A stretch of 64,000 bases of DNA from Sphingobacterium athyrii (lineage in GTDB: Bacteria; Bacteroidota; Bacteroidia; Sphingobacteriales; Sphingobacteriaceae): assembly GCF_003071065.1 (NCBI RefSeq), contig NZ_QCXX01000001.1, positions 802,971 to 866,970 of the forward strand, written 5' to 3'. Positions 1 through 9,148 of this stretch are shown piece by piece. The notes beneath the pieces are model-generated. The model was given only the letters and a program-made list of their open reading frames with translations. It was not told where the DNA came from and did not search any database. The position numbers were made by a program, and so were the translations under genes. Within the stretch, counting starts at the first letter, position 1, and each line of letters opens with the position of its first letter.

Positions 1-159
1 ACCAATGCAGAGGTCAATGCCAGCACATCCTCGGGTGTAACCCTAAGTGTTAAGGACAATCTACACGGTAAAGTTTCAACCTCGGCAAAGATCTCCTTAA
101 AAAATCAGCCACGAAATGTCCAAGTTGACAAATCGACAAGTGGCCGAGTCGTTATGTAA
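1..159 (+). CDS. C-terminal fragment of a GIN-domain (DUF2807-like) surface protein
   Basis: The frame is open from the left edge to a TAA at 157-159 and gives 52 residues, so the start lies outside the window. The visible part is rich in Ser, Thr, Asn, Val and Lys, with short alternating beta segments, and ends PRNVQVDKSTSGRVVM. That pattern, a NP/QPRNVxxDxSxSGxV close to the C-terminus, is what the last strands of the parallel beta-helix head GIN domain (DUF2807, putative adhesin) look like in Bacteroidota. A strong hairpin terminator follows 56 bases later, which supports this being a real gene end. The family name is moderately supported; the role (cell-surface or exported) is known only by family and not shown here. 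Confidence 0.55.
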   Translation, partial: TNAEVNASTSSGVTLSVKDNLHGKVSTSAKISLKNQPRNVQVDKSTSGRVVM

Positions 160-215
160 TTTTAGTTTAGGTCTTTAAAAAAGACTGTTTATTTATGTTT
201 AATGTTTAGTTAGCT

Positions 216-248
216 AAAGGTGGCGCCTTCCCCAGTGCCACCTTTTTT
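216..248 (+). terminator. Rho-independent terminator after the GIN-domain gene
   Basis: Perfect 9-bp arms AAAGGTGGC (216-224) and GCCACCTTT (237-245) enclose a 12-base loop and run into a T tract. It sits just after the stop codon of the leftmost gene. Confidence 0.85.
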
Positions 249-385
249 CCGCCCTTCCCTCATCAGCCAGAAACTGGGCCAGGCTGTTCCTCCAACAACC
301 ATTTACTGGAGTCAATTCTCCGGATATCATCTGATATTTTTGTATCTTGTGCTAAGAAACACAAGCACACATAACACTCAATCCA

Positions 386-916
386 ATGGATAATTTTTTA
401 GCAAGTAGCCTCAAGCAATTTCATGAATTCAAATCTTTGGGAGACAAGACCTTCGCTCAATTGAGTGATGAGCACTTGTTCTGGCAATTCAACCCATCCA
501 GCAACAGTATTGCCCTCATTGTGAAACACCTCCATGGGAATATGCTTTCGCGTTGGACAGACTTTCTACATTCGGACGGTGAAAAAGAGGGAAGAGACCG
601 CGATATGGAATTCGAAAATACCGAGATGAGCAGAGCGCAACTGATCACGTTGTGGAACGAAGGTTGGGATTGTTTATTTCAAGCACTTGAATCTTTAAAT
701 GAGCAAGACCTGACGAAAACAATCTTTATCCGCGGAGAAGGACATACCGTATTGGCGGCGATCCACCGCCAACTTGCCCACTACCCTTATCACGTCGGTC
801 AGATCGTTTACATCGGAAAAATGTGCCAGGATGAGCAATGGTCCTCTTTATCCATTCCGAAAGGAAAATCTTCGGAATTTAATCAAGAAAAATTTGGTCA
901 AAGCAAAAAAGTATAA
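386..916 (+). CDS. DinB superfamily protein (DUF1572-like)
   Basis: A 176-residue soluble protein with no signal peptide. It shows the four-helix DinB layout: an N-terminal helix starting FLASSLKQFHEFKSLGDKTFAQL, then NSIALIVKHLHGNMLSRW, and a C-terminal helix RQLAHYPYHVGQIVYIGK. The three histidines in KHLHGN (about residue 48) and AHYPYHVGQ (about 132 and 136) are at the positions where DinB/YfiT proteins bind a divalent metal. Bacterial relatives are thiol-dependent or stress-related metalloenzymes of mostly unknown substrate, so no reaction is assigned. The ATG at 386 is preceded by a short A-rich leader. It stands alone between a terminator and a 425-base gap, and appears to be monocistronic. 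Confidence 0.75.
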   Translation: MDNFLASSLKQFHEFKSLGDKTFAQLSDEHLFWQFNPSSNSIALIVKHLHGNMLSRWTDFLHSDGEKEGRDRDMEFENTEMSRAQLITLWNEGWDCLFQALESLNEQDLTKTIFIRGEGHTVLAAIHRQLAHYPYHVGQIVYIGKMCQDEQWSSLSIPKGKSSEFNQEKFGQSKKV

Positions 917-1341
917 CTTGGAACTATTGGCTGTAGCTGCCCAATTGTTGATTGGGCACTCATCCGCCTAAATTTTTCAATTGCAATCGTATCCTACAAA
1001 TCCGTTTAAAACGTTACATGGAAGGTGTTGTTTTGGGTATTCTTTAGCAAAGAATTGATTATATTTGTATGATCTACCATTACTAATTCCTTTACGAGTC
1101 AATCCAATGGAAATTAGCTTGTTTAGGGTTGTAAAACAAATAGCAAGCGCGGGGAGCTCATTGACCCACTTGAGCGTAGATAGGTAATTTATAATTATTT
1201 ACAGATGAAACCATCATGATTTATTTAATCACATTGGGGATTGAATAACCGAGCAAAACGAGCTCATGAATACCGTTTAAAACATATACTCGATGAATAA
1301 ATCTGATAGCTTCATCACAATTGAAAAACAAATTTATATCG
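917..1341. other. Intergenic region with one promoter-like element and a dispersed repeat
   Basis: No convincing gene is visible in these 425 bases. TATATTTG at 1060-1067 matches the Bacteroidota -7 element TAnnTTTG on the plus strand, with TTTG at 1032-1035 somewhat far upstream (24 bases instead of about 19-21). A dispersed repeat lies at 1242-1283. The region presumably carries the promoter of the AraC gene that follows. Confidence 0.4.
1242..1283 (-). repeat. Dispersed intergenic repeat, copy A
   Basis: The reverse complement of this 42-base stretch matches 25877-25918 at 35 of 42 positions without gaps. Both copies read GTTTTAARCGGYATTCAT at the left and GCTCGGTTATTCA at the right. Both are in intergenic DNA at unrelated loci. 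Confidence 0.55.
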
Positions 1342-2229
1342 ATGAAAAATTCAATTAAGATCATCAACAATTACGAATATAAAAAGTTATTCTTACCTGA
1401 TGTTTCTGAGCATAATCTATTTAACGAAAGTAAAATTCAGGTTTATCGAATTGAAAATTATCTCCGGAGCATTTTAATGCCCGTCATTCCTTATCGTACT
1501 ACATTTAATTTTCTAATTTTCGTAACAAAAGGTTCCCTGACACAACACCTGGAATCAGCCTCCTATACACTGACTGAACACCAAGTCATCAATATCAAGC
1601 AAGGTAATATCACCGCAACGTTGGCGATCTCCGATGATGTGGAAGGTTTTTTTGTAGTTTACGAAAACGAAATTGTCACTGATATCGAACTTGGGATCAA
1701 TGACATCAAATTTTTCAATTCACATCCCTTCACGACGTTAAAGCCACATGTCGCCAATTGGATTCAGCAAATGCTGATTCTTTTGGAGGAAGAGCTTTTT
1801 ACCGAAGGTCGCGTGATGGAGGTATGTATCTCGATGATGCAGTGCATCTTATTGAAGGTCATCAAATCGGATATCGAAACCAAGGCACCGATGAGTAGAC
1901 AACTAGATATTGCATTTCGCTTTCGTGAATATGTCCAAAAGTTCCATATCGACCATAAAAATGTATTGTTTTACGCCAATCTATTGCATATCTCGGAAAA
2001 TTACCTAAACAAATGTGTGAAGGAGGCAACCAATAAACCGCCCAAGCAATGGATTACAGAAATCAGTATCCTGCATAGCCAGATCCTTTTGCAGGATGCC
2101 ACGAGAGATATTGCGGGAATAGCTTTCGAGTTGAAGTTTCAATCGCCCTCCTATTTCACGAGGCTATTTAAAAAAATCACCGGGTATTCACCCAGTGATT
2201 ATCGAAAACATAAGTTTATGGCAGACTAA
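1342..2229 (+). CDS. AraC-family transcriptional regulator
   Basis: 295 residues from the ATG at 1342; a TTG at 1321 in the same frame would add seven residues but is less likely. The N-terminal part (about residues 20-150) looks like a cupin-type effector domain, with segments such as FVTKGSLTQHLESASYTLTEHQVINIKQGN. The C-terminal 100 residues carry the two AraC helix-turn-helix units, including the end IAFELKFQSPSYFTRLFKKITGYSPSDYRK, the normal AraC signature. Many Bacteroidota regulators of this layout (helix_turn_helix, CFA/I subunit D type) control a nearby operon. Here the nearest is the convergent urease/urea operon, whose last gene overlaps this one by four bases, but no binding site links them. 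The effector is unknown. Confidence 0.85.
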   Translation: MKNSIKIINNYEYKKLFLPDVSEHNLFNESKIQVYRIENYLRSILMPVIPYRTTFNFLIFVTKGSLTQHLESASYTLTEHQVINIKQGNITATLAISDDVEGFFVVYENEIVTDIELGINDIKFFNSHPFTTLKPHVANWIQQMLILLEEELFTEGRVMEVCISMMQCILLKVIKSDIETKAPMSRQLDIAFRFREYVQKFHIDHKNVLFYANLLHISENYLNKCVKEATNKPPKQWITEISILHSQILLQDATRDIAGIAFELKFQSPSYFTRLFKKITGYSPSDYRKHKFMAD

Positions 2230-3026
2230 TGTTTATGGTAAGGCAGGTTCCAAATGAGGTCAACCGCCAGATAATGTACGCCAAAATCCACTTGATCATA
2301 GCCCTTGATCAAATCATTCATGTAACCTACATCCAGTCGTAGGGGCGTCTTTGGAATATCTGTCATGTAATAAAAGCCCAAACGTGTCTCCTTGTAACCA
2401 AAGCTCGACCAAGTATCCGGTTCATTTAGTTTACTGATCGCAAAAAGCCCCTCGGCACTCAGTGCCAGTTCCTGCTTATTTTTATCGGAGATTTTAAAAT
2501 TCACCTGCGATTTCAGCCGGGTTCTAAACTGAAAATTCTCTTCAGCTTTGTGAAAGTCTGCTGTAAAAAATTTCCGAAACTCCTGCCGCAGCGTATTTTT
2601 CCATTTCCAGCGTTCATTCAATTTAACCGTATATGCATAACGTCCATACAACCTGAACTCTTGCTCAACTCCTTCATTGTGATAGGGTATCTTCTCGTCA
2701 TATACATTTTGACGTCTATAGCTCAACGCATAACTATACTGCTGATTAGGGGCAAATTTGTGATAAACCTCATGGTTCAACACCCAGATCGCCTGTTTAT
2801 GGAAAGGATTGGAATCATCGGGCGTACTTTTTGTTCCCAGACCGATATAAGTCAGCGCTTCCTTTGTTCCGGCACTGTCCAGCTTCCGTCTGAGTCCTAA
2901 CACTGACCAAGAGGCCGTTTTGGCTTTCCCCAGCCCGGGTGGGCTTACCTGCCCATAAACGGTATTAATATGAATTCCCAAAAAAAGCACTATTGGGATT
3001 AGTTTTATGAAACGAAATTTCAACAT
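2226..3026 (-). CDS. DUF2490-type outer-membrane beta-barrel protein
   Basis: 266 residues with a signal peptide (MLKFRFIKLIPIVLFLGIHINTVYGQ). The rest alternates hydrophobic and polar residues with many Tyr, Arg and Phe, for example YSYALSYRRQNVYDE, EQEFRLYGRYAYTVKLNERWKWKNTLRQEFR, ETRLGFYYM and GVHYLAVDLIWNLPY, as in DUF2490 barrels. It is the last gene of the long minus-strand urease/urea operon, 33 bases after the urea transporter, so a role as an outer-membrane channel in urea or nickel handling is plausible but is an inference from position. Its stop codon overlaps the stop of the convergent AraC gene by four bases (2226-2229). Confidence 0.7.
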   Translation of the reverse strand: MLKFRFIKLIPIVLFLGIHINTVYGQVSPPGLGKAKTASWSVLGLRRKLDSAGTKEALTYIGLGTKSTPDDSNPFHKQAIWVLNHEVYHKFAPNQQYSYALSYRRQNVYDEKIPYHNEGVEQEFRLYGRYAYTVKLNERWKWKNTLRQEFRKFFTADFHKAEENFQFRTRLKSQVNFKISDKNKQELALSAEGLFAISKLNEPDTWSSFGYKETRLGFYYMTDIPKTPLRLDVGYMNDLIKGYDQVDFGVHYLAVDLIWNLPYHKH

Positions 3027-3059
3027 AGATAAAGTTTAAGTAAAAAAAGACCATGCAGT

Positions 3060-3941
3060 CTAGGCCGTTGCCGAAAACTTGACCACCAGCCAATTGTCAA
3101 GCCGCTTAACAGGCTCTATTGCCCACATCGCAACCACAAAAGGAAAAGTTAAGGTAGCCCAACCGTTATGAATCAGGAAATGGTCGAAATAAGTAGCGAT
3201 AACAACGGCGATCAATACATACACACCGTCTCTGACACGTTGGCCACTCAAAGCAATTCCACATAAAACTGCGTTAAAGCTAAAGATCCCATTATTGGTC
3301 ATATCGGTTGATTCATGCCCATGATGCGAAATATAAACACTAATAATGACAGCTGCAGAGGCATATAACGCCGCGATTGGCTTACTGATAAAAACACCAA
3401 TGAAAAAGATTAATCCCGCGACTAAGCTCCCCTGAAAAATAACCTGACCAAAGGCATGTCCCTCGATAAGGAAATCATCCATTTCCTCAATATCTACAAA
3501 ATGTTCGGGAACCGTGCGTAAGGCCAATTCAGGAATACTCAGTACATATAACGCAATCCAAGTGATCATAATAAAAGGAAACGTAAATACAGGAATATTT
3601 TTCTTCAGTGCAAAGCCCATTAAAATCGTCGTCAATGCAGAACCGATGATCAAGGCAGCCCATACCCAGATATTGGCCTGAAAATAAAAGACCAGCGCAA
3701 TCCCATATAATGTGGCATTAAATCCAAAGAGCCCATCATTGATATGGTCCTCATCAAATTTCATCAATTTCGCTGTTATTACCCCGATCAGATTTGCAAG
3801 GATCCCGGCAAATCCCATGAGTGCCGAGTCATAGATGATAGCCCCTATAAACAGTACACCAGTCCAGCTATTACCCTGTAACATAATCTGTCCAAATCCT
3901 TTAAAAAAAGCTTTAACAAAAGCTAGGATGTTATTTTTCAT
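3060..3941 (-). CDS. Urea transporter (UT family)
   Basis: 293 residues with about ten membrane helices. It carries the two internally repeated UT-family signatures: GNSWTGVLFIGAI near the N-terminus with DGLFGFNATLYGIAL, and in the second half NNGIFSFNAVLCGIAL. These form the urea-selective channel halves in bacterial UT proteins. It is placed 42 bases after ureD, in the same operon as all urease genes, which is strong context for urea import across the inner membrane to the cytosolic urease. The length is slightly short of bacterial UTs (about 300-330) but both repeats are complete. Confidence 0.93.
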   Translation of the reverse strand: MKNNILAFVKAFFKGFGQIMLQGNSWTGVLFIGAIIYDSALMGFAGILANLIGVITAKLMKFDEDHINDGLFGFNATLYGIALVFYFQANIWVWAALIIGSALTTILMGFALKKNIPVFTFPFIMITWIALYVLSIPELALRTVPEHFVDIEEMDDFLIEGHAFGQVIFQGSLVAGLIFFIGVFISKPIAALYASAAVIISVYISHHGHESTDMTNNGIFSFNAVLCGIALSGQRVRDGVYVLIAVVIATYFDHFLIHNGWATLTFPFVVAMWAIEPVKRLDNWLVVKFSATA

Positions 3942-3983
3942 TCGAATAATTTGTTATTTAAAAATTGTATTCAGCCCCGTTAT

Positions 3984-4775
3984 TTAATTCAGGAATAATT
4001 TTTCCCACAATGCACTTTGCATTTCTTTAAAAAGAAGATAAAGCTGCTCAGCACCATAGCCCAGTACCCGCACCATAAAACCATCATGCTGCAAGGCACT
4101 GATGCCAAAGGCAACATCCTTGGTTTCTCCATATTTCTCATAAAATGCTTCGATCCATTCATCCGGACTTAACCCGGCACTATTCAGATAGATCAGCGTT
4201 CCCTGATGTGTATATCCTTCCAGAATGCCCAGTCCCTGAATGGGCATACGGTCCGGTTGTAACAGCACATTATCTTTGACAACGAGTCGACCATTCACAT
4301 AACATTCCGTCAGGTTCTGAAAATGATCGTACTGAAATTCCTCCCCCGACATTTTCCTTCCACAGGTCACGATTTCACTCAGTAGTAGATGGCAATTGGA
4401 AGCAAGATGGATAATGTTGTGACTCAAAAAATGAGAGGAATTTTGAGGTACTACGGGGTGAGGAACATAGGAAAACACGGAATCTTCGCCCAAAGTCACC
4501 TGCATTTTCTGCGAAGAATGCCCCTTCATGTGAAACAGACGCTGATAAGCCTGCGTCTGCAACTGTAATTTTGCTCCTGGCGCAATATCAATTTTGATCT
4601 GATGATCATCACCATCCAATAATCCCGGTGAGGAACTCATGATCATCAAATAAGCCGCATTGTCTTTTTGATATTGACCGACAGGGACAATGCGAAAAGG
4701 TTGAGTGACATAAGCATCCTTCATAAAGGATTTCCCTTCACGATGTGCTATTTTGACGGCTAAAGAACAAATCAT
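3984..4775 (-). CDS. ureD: Urease accessory protein UreD
   Basis: 263 residues, normal for UreD/UreH. Recognisable family segments are the N-terminal QPFRIVPVGQ, YLMIMSSSPGLLDGDDHQIKIDIAPGAKLQLQTQAYQRLF (the conserved SPGLLxGD and TQAxxRVF motifs) and VPHPVVP. UreD binds the urease apoprotein and, with UreF and UreG, forms the complex that delivers nickel to the active site. Its start lies two bases after the ureG stop codon, so the two are probably translationally coupled. Gene order ureE-ureF-ureG-ureD is the usual Bacteroidota arrangement. Confidence 0.95.
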   Translation of the reverse strand: MICSLAVKIAHREGKSFMKDAYVTQPFRIVPVGQYQKDNAAYLMIMSSSPGLLDGDDHQIKIDIAPGAKLQLQTQAYQRLFHMKGHSSQKMQVTLGEDSVFSYVPHPVVPQNSSHFLSHNIIHLASNCHLLLSEIVTCGRKMSGEEFQYDHFQNLTECYVNGRLVVKDNVLLQPDRMPIQGLGILEGYTHQGTLIYLNSAGLSPDEWIEAFYEKYGETKDVAFGISALQHDGFMVRVLGYGAEQLYLLFKEMQSALWEKLFLN

Positions 4776-4777
4776 AA

Positions 4778-5416
4778 TTAACGAAGTAAATTAGGTTCTT
4801 CAATATCTTGAAGCAATGCATATTTCTTGATCCAGCCCACAATCTCTTCCAGACCGTCGCCAGTTTTCAAATTGGAGAACAAAAATGGAGCACCTTTGCG
4901 CATCATACGGGCATCATGTTCCATGACCTCCAAGCTCGCTCCCACATAAGGCGCCAAGTCTTTTTTATTGATCAATAACAGATCCGAACGTGTAATCGCC
5001 GGACCGCCTTTACGCGGCATTTTTTCACCTTCAGCGACATCAATGACGAAAATGGTGATATCTGCCAAATCAGGGCTATAGGTCGAAGTGAGATTGTCGC
5101 CCCCGCTTTCAATCAAAATAAGTTCCAGATCGGGAAACCGGCTGGCCAGTTCGTCTACCGCTTCCAGATTCATACTCGCATCTTCACGGATCGCGGTATG
5201 TGGGCAACCACCTGTTTCAACACCGATAATACGTTCGCGGGGTAATAAGCTATTTTTTGCCATATACTCTGCATCTTCTTTGGTGTAAATATCATTTGTA
5301 ATAACCGCCAGATCTAACTCATCCCCCAGACGTCTGCTCAATCTTTCCAATAACGCTGTTTTGCCGGAACCCACAGGACCGCCTACACCGATCTTAACAT
5401 ATTTTCTATTTTCCAT
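4778..5416 (-). CDS. ureG: Urease accessory GTPase UreG
   Basis: 212 residues. The P-loop GPVGSGKT is at residues 13-20 and the nickel-binding Cys-Pro-His motif at 70-72 ([17 protein letters not shown]). Also present are the [14 protein letters not shown] segment and the [13 protein letters not shown]ase specificity motif. UreG is a SIMIBI-class GTPase that hydrolyses GTP to drive nickel transfer from UreE to the UreD-UreF-apourease complex. The N-terminus lacks the His-rich stretch of some UreG proteins. It is 11 bases downstream of ureF and 2 bases upstream of ureD in the same operon. Confidence 0.97.
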   Translation of the reverse strand: MENRKYVKIGVGGPVGSGKTALLERLSRRLGDELDLAVITNDIYTKEDAEYMAKNSLLPRERIIGVETGGCPHTAIREDASMNLEAVDELASRFPDLELILIESGGDNLTSTYSPDLADITIFVIDVAEGEKMPRKGGPAITRSDLLLINKKDLAPYVGASLEVMEHDARMMRKGAPFLFSNLKTGDGLEEIVGWIKKYALLQDIEEPNLLR

Positions 5417-5427
5417 TTTATTTGATT

Positions 5428-6123
5428 TTAAGAGATATAAACCCTAGAATATAATCGTTCGTGTTGCATGCATCGGATATCAAATCCGATATTGCACAGC
5501 CCCACTAAATTTCTTTCAACGGCTAAAGTCTCGAGACAGAGCTCAAGTATATCATCGTGCAGCCCAAAAAGAACATCCTGGCCATCGAGTTGCCCGAGCG
5601 GCACGAGTTTCACGGCATTCGTCACCATGGTGATAGCTGCATTGTAGTAAAAGCCATGTAAGGCTTCTTCCAATGGAATTTCCAATAAAGAAGCCAGCAT
5701 ACCATACATCAAGCAATAGTGGCTATCGACTTCCTTTTTCTGAATCAATTTGCCCCAGGCAACAACAAAATCCTGTTGTTGATAACGGCTAAATATTTTG
5801 TAAATGCGTACGCCCAGTTTTTTACTGGCTTCCCGGATCTCTTTTGGACTCTTCAATGCAGTACACTCCTGATCCAAAGCGATCAATGCATTTAAATCCT
5901 CGGATGTGGTGGCCTCGTAAGCCAATTTCATCAGGGCAGCATCGTTATACTTTAGATTGTACCATAAATTATGGCGCACATAGTTGTCCGTAGTTGCTTT
6001 ATCACAGACTAAACCCTGCTGCACATAGGTTTCCAGCCCATTTGAATGGGTAAATCCACCGATCGGTAGTGTTGGATCTGCAAGATGGAGCAACTTGCCC
6101 AGAAAAGTATTTTTCATTGACAT
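5428..6123 (-). CDS. ureF: Urease accessory protein UreF
   Basis: 231 residues, all helical in appearance. The N-terminus [27 protein letters not shown] is the clear UreF signature (LLQLxDPxLPxGxFxHSxGLE). UreF bridges UreD and UreG and is thought to gate nickel delivery and GTPase activation. The start ATG at 6123 is followed by a second in-frame ATG two codons later. Spacing of 7 bases from ureE and 11 to ureG indicates one transcript. Confidence 0.95.
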   Translation of the reverse strand: MSMKNTFLGKLLHLADPTLPIGGFTHSNGLETYVQQGLVCDKATTDNYVRHNLWYNLKYNDAALMKLAYEATTSEDLNALIALDQECTALKSPKEIREASKKLGVRIYKIFSRYQQQDFVVAWGKLIQKKEVDSHYCLMYGMLASLLEIPLEEALHGFYYNAAITMVTNAVKLVPLGQLDGQDVLFGLHDDILELCLETLAVERNLVGLCNIGFDIRCMQHERLYSRVYIS

Positions 6124-6130
6124 AAATTAT

Positions 6131-6676
6131 TTATTCATTATTTGTAGATGCGACCGTCGGCGCTGTCCCAGTATCCTCTTGTTCTTTAATGAACAGGGGA
6201 ATATTTTTTGTCGAAAATTTCAACTTTTGGTGATGTTTCGGATCTACGTTTGCATGCAGTGGATTCAGCAGCTGATGCATACAGCATATAGGCTCAAATC
6301 CATTTTTGGCCAACCACTCATACATGGAGCGTTCGTAGGGCATCAGCAATTCATTTGCCTCTACGAATAGAGGCAAATGTTTGTTTCCGATTTCACTGCT
6401 GACAAAAGCAACCTCAAGGAAATCAATTGCCATAACTTTAATGACTTCACAAGGCCTGATGGTAACCACCACTATTTTTTCTTCATCTTCATACAAGATA
6501 TCGCCGTCCTGCAAGCAGGAAGTATTGCCCAATAATTTTACAGCAATATCCATCCCCTCTGCTGTACGAAGACGTTGAATACGTTTGGTGGATTCATACC
6601 ATTCAATCGACAGCAGATCATGACGCTTATAGGTCTGCTCGCGATTGATATTCCTTGTGATTTCTGTGATAATCAT
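6131..6676 (-). CDS. ureE: Urease accessory nickel metallochaperone UreE
   Basis: 181 residues. The N-terminal domain contains SIEWYESTKRIQRLRTAEGMDIAVKL, and the C-terminal metal-binding domain has EIGNKHLPLFVE with His100, the position of the conserved nickel-binding His of UreE (GNRH motif). The tail holds further histidines (HANVDPKHHQK) that could bind metal, though it is not a run of His. UreE dimers carry nickel to the UreDFG complex. It sits between a small outer-membrane protein (9 bases upstream) and ureF (7 bases). A divergent second UreE-like gene occurs at 16625-17104. Confidence 0.93.
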   Translation of the reverse strand: MIITEITRNINREQTYKRHDLLSIEWYESTKRIQRLRTAEGMDIAVKLLGNTSCLQDGDILYEDEEKIVVVTIRPCEVIKVMAIDFLEVAFVSSEIGNKHLPLFVEANELLMPYERSMYEWLAKNGFEPICCMHQLLNPLHANVDPKHHQKLKFSTKNIPLFIKEQEDTGTAPTVASTNNE

Positions 6677-6685
6677 TTTCGTTCT

Positions 6686-7270
6686 TTAAAAAAATAGATT
6701 TTTTGACAATCCCAATCCCACAGTTGAGCCATTGATTCCTGTAATCACTTCGTGATCATTTGGAATAACAGCATCCTTGCCATGCTTCTTCTTGTAAGAG
6801 AGCTCCGCGACTTTTGCTTTCAAAGCCCAGCCTTTTCCCAGGTTAATACCCACCAACGGGTATACTCTGAAAAGGAAACCATTGTAGCTTCCATCCACCA
6901 TGCCTCCGGATGCATTAACAACATGTTGGTCGCCCCAGATGTAATGTGCATCCACTTGACCGATCAACATAAAATGTTCCCCTAACGGCCAGGTGTTGCT
7001 GTAGAATGGACCAACTTCATGGGAATGATCTGTAAAGTCAAGCGCCTTCGTATAGGCGTTGTTGAATCCATAATTTATCCCCACATTCATGTTGTCATTA
7101 AAAAAATAGCCTACGCCCACTGGTGCCGCACTAAATTGGTGGCCAGCAGCGGTTTCATGGTAATTGAGCGAACCATATAGCATGATTCCGCCTTTTTGAG
7201 CAGAAGCTGATTGTATCGAAAAGCATGCTATTGCCAGACAACATCCCAAAAATGTTTTAAAATTTTTCAT
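6686..7270 (-). CDS. Small outer-membrane beta-barrel protein inside the urease operon
   Basis: 194 residues with a signal peptide ending at about residue 24 (SIQSASAQ). The mature part is Gly- and aromatic-rich with alternating strands (GIMLYGSLNYHETAAGHQFSAAPVGVGYFFNDNMNVGINYGFNNAY) and ends with a Phe (GLGLSKNLFF), as in small 8-stranded barrels assembled by the BAM machinery. It lies between ureC and ureE, 9 bases from the latter, so it is co-transcribed with urease. An outer-membrane protein inside a urease operon suggests a channel or binding protein for urea or nickel; that is inference. The exact family was not recognised. Confidence 0.7.
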   Translation of the reverse strand: MKNFKTFLGCCLAIACFSIQSASAQKGGIMLYGSLNYHETAAGHQFSAAPVGVGYFFNDNMNVGINYGFNNAYTKALDFTDHSHEVGPFYSNTWPLGEHFMLIGQVDAHYIWGDQHVVNASGGMVDGSYNGFLFRVYPLVGINLGKGWALKAKVAELSYKKKHGKDAVIPNDHEVITGINGSTVGLGLSKNLFF

Positions 7271-7294
7271 TGCTATATCGTTGTTTTTAAAGCC

Positions 7295-7365
7295 AATAAA
7301 ACGATCATGAGCCTTACTTTACCCATTGATCATCAGCGCTATGTTTGGCTCATGACCGTTTTATT
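7295..7365. repeat. Long inverted repeat between ureC and the outer-membrane protein gene
   Basis: Left arm AATAAAACGATCATGAGCC (7295-7313) and right arm GGCTCATGACCGTTTTATT (7347-7365) pair at 18 of 19 positions around a 33-base loop. It lies in the 156-base gap between the ureC stop and the next gene of the same operon. In the minus-strand transcript it would be a stable stem-loop without a following T run, so it is more likely an RNA-processing or mRNA-stability element, or a partial attenuator, than a full terminator. Confidence 0.7.
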
Positions 7366-7426
7366 CATGTGTTTTTCATTTATAATGGCCTGATGCAAGA
7401 TCAAGCCATCGTAGTCACCATTCAGC

Positions 7427-9148
7427 TTAAAACAAGAAATACAACTGTCCTAAAGAAACGGTATCAATCGGCTGTGAACGCAAAATTTCTCCATCCAGAC
7501 TTACTTCATAGTTCTCCGGATTAACGATAATTTCGGGCGTAGCGTCGTTGTGGATCATATCTTTTTTGGAGATATTTCGACAGTTTTCTACAGGAAGTAC
7601 CCCTTTTGCTAAGCCATATTCCTCTTTAATGCCGTTTTCGAATGAAATTTTGGAAACAAAGTTGAAACAGGTGTTATGAACAGCTTTTCCCAATCCGCCG
7701 AACATTGTACGTAAGATAATCGGTTGTGGTGTAGGAATGGATGCATTGGCATCCCCCATTTTGGATGCGATGATCATACCACCTTTGATAATCATTTCCG
7801 GTTTAGCACCAAACAAAGCTGGACGCCAGATAACCATATCCGCGATTTTACCCGGCTCGATAGAACCCACGTATTTCGAGATACCATGTGCAATCGCTGG
7901 GTTGATTGTATATTTTGCGACATAACGACGTGCGCGGAAGTTATCATTGTTTTTTCCTTCGTCTTCAGGTAGCGGCCCCACTTGTTTTCTCATTTTGTCC
8001 GCTGTCTGCCAAGTACGTGTGATAACCTCACCTACACGACCCATTGCCTGCGAATCTGAACTCATGATGCTGAATACACCACGATCTTGCAATACATCTT
8101 CAGCAGCGATTGTCTCCGGACGGATACGTGAATCGGCAAAAGCCACATCCTCAGGAATTTCCTTACTCAGGTGGTGACAAACCATCAACATATCCAAGTG
8201 CTCATCAATCGTATTTTTTGTAAATGGACGTGTCGGATTTGTGGAAGCTGGCAATACATTTGGATACATTGCCGATTTGATGATATCTGGAGCGTGACCA
8301 CCACCGGCACCTTCCGTATGGAAGGTATGGATTACGCGACCGTTGATCGCCTGAATGGTATCTTCCAAGAAACCCGCTTCATTTAATGTATCGGTATGAA
8401 TGGCAACCTGTACATCGTATTTATCAGCTACCGTTAATGCTCTATCAATTGTTGCGGGTGTTGCTCCCCAGTCTTCGTGAATTTTAACCCCCAAAGCTCC
8501 TGCTTCAATCTGTTCAACAATGGGTTGTTCAGTTCCCACATTTCCTTTTCCAAAGAAGCCAAAGTTCATCGGCAGATCTTCCACCGCTTGCATCATACGA
8601 CGGATATTCCACTTTCCTGGTGTTACGGTGGTTGCATTTGTACCATCTGCTGGACCGGTACCACCGCCGATCATGGTGGTAATACCACTGTATAGGGCTG
8701 TTTCTACTTGCGTAGGGCTGATATAGTGAATATGGGTATCTATACCACCCGGTGTTAGGATATAGCCAGATCCGCCGTGCACTTCGGTAGATGCACCGAT
8801 AATCATATTTGGCGTAATGTTATCCATGGTATCCGGATTTCCGGCACGGCCGACGCCGACAATCTTACCATCCTTGATACCGATATCACCTTTCACAATT
8901 CCCCAGTGGTCAATCACGATAGCGTCTGTGATCACCATGTCCAAGGTACCTTCATCACGTGTGTGAACCGAAGATTGACACATACCGTCACGGACGGTCT
9001 TACCACCGCCAAATTTTGCCTCATCGCCATAATAAGCATAATCCTTTTCGACTTCGATTATGATGTCTGTATCGCCTAAACGGATTTTATCGCCACTTGT
9101 CGGACCAAAGATGGCACTATAATTTACTTTGCTAACTTTTAAACTCAT
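7427..9148 (-). CDS. ureC: Urease subunit alpha
   Basis: 573 residues, full length. It is the catalytic subunit: urea plus water gives ammonia and carbamate in the cytosol. Every active-site residue of the Klebsiella enzyme can be found with a constant offset: nickel ligands His139 and His141 ([12 protein letters not shown]), the carbamylated lysine Lys222 ([12 protein letters not shown]), His251, His277 ([15 protein letters not shown]) and Asp365 (SSDSQAMGR). The flap Cys324 and His325 are in [16 protein letters not shown]. It follows ureB with a 4-base ATGA overlap. A 156-base gap with a long hairpin separates it from the accessory genes. Confidence 0.98.
   Translation of the reverse strand: MSLKVSKVNYSAIFGPTSGDKIRLGDTDIIIEVEKDYAYYGDEAKFGGGKTVRDGMCQSSVHTRDEGTLDMVITDAIVIDHWGIVKGDIGIKDGKIVGVGRAGNPDTMDNITPNMIIGASTEVHGGSGYILTPGGIDTHIHYISPTQVETALYSGITTMIGGGTGPADGTNATTVTPGKWNIRRMMQAVEDLPMNFGFFGKGNVGTEQPIVEQIEAGALGVKIHEDWGATPATIDRALTVADKYDVQVAIHTDTLNEAGFLEDTIQAINGRVIHTFHTEGAGGGHAPDIIKSAMYPNVLPASTNPTRPFTKNTIDEHLDMLMVCHHLSKEIPEDVAFADSRIRPETIAAEDVLQDRGVFSIMSSDSQAMGRVGEVITRTWQTADKMRKQVGPLPEDEGKNNDNFRARRYVAKYTINPAIAHGISKYVGSIEPGKIADMVIWRPALFGAKPEMIIKGGMIIASKMGDANASIPTPQPIILRTMFGGLGKAVHNTCFNFVSKISFENGIKEEYGLAKGVLPVENCRNISKKDMIHNDATPEIIVNPENYEVSLDGEILRSQPIDTVSLGQLYFLF

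Noticed and set aside
774..971. 65-codon frame overlapping the end of the DinB-like gene
   Set aside because: It lies mostly inside the real gene in another frame and has no family resemblance.
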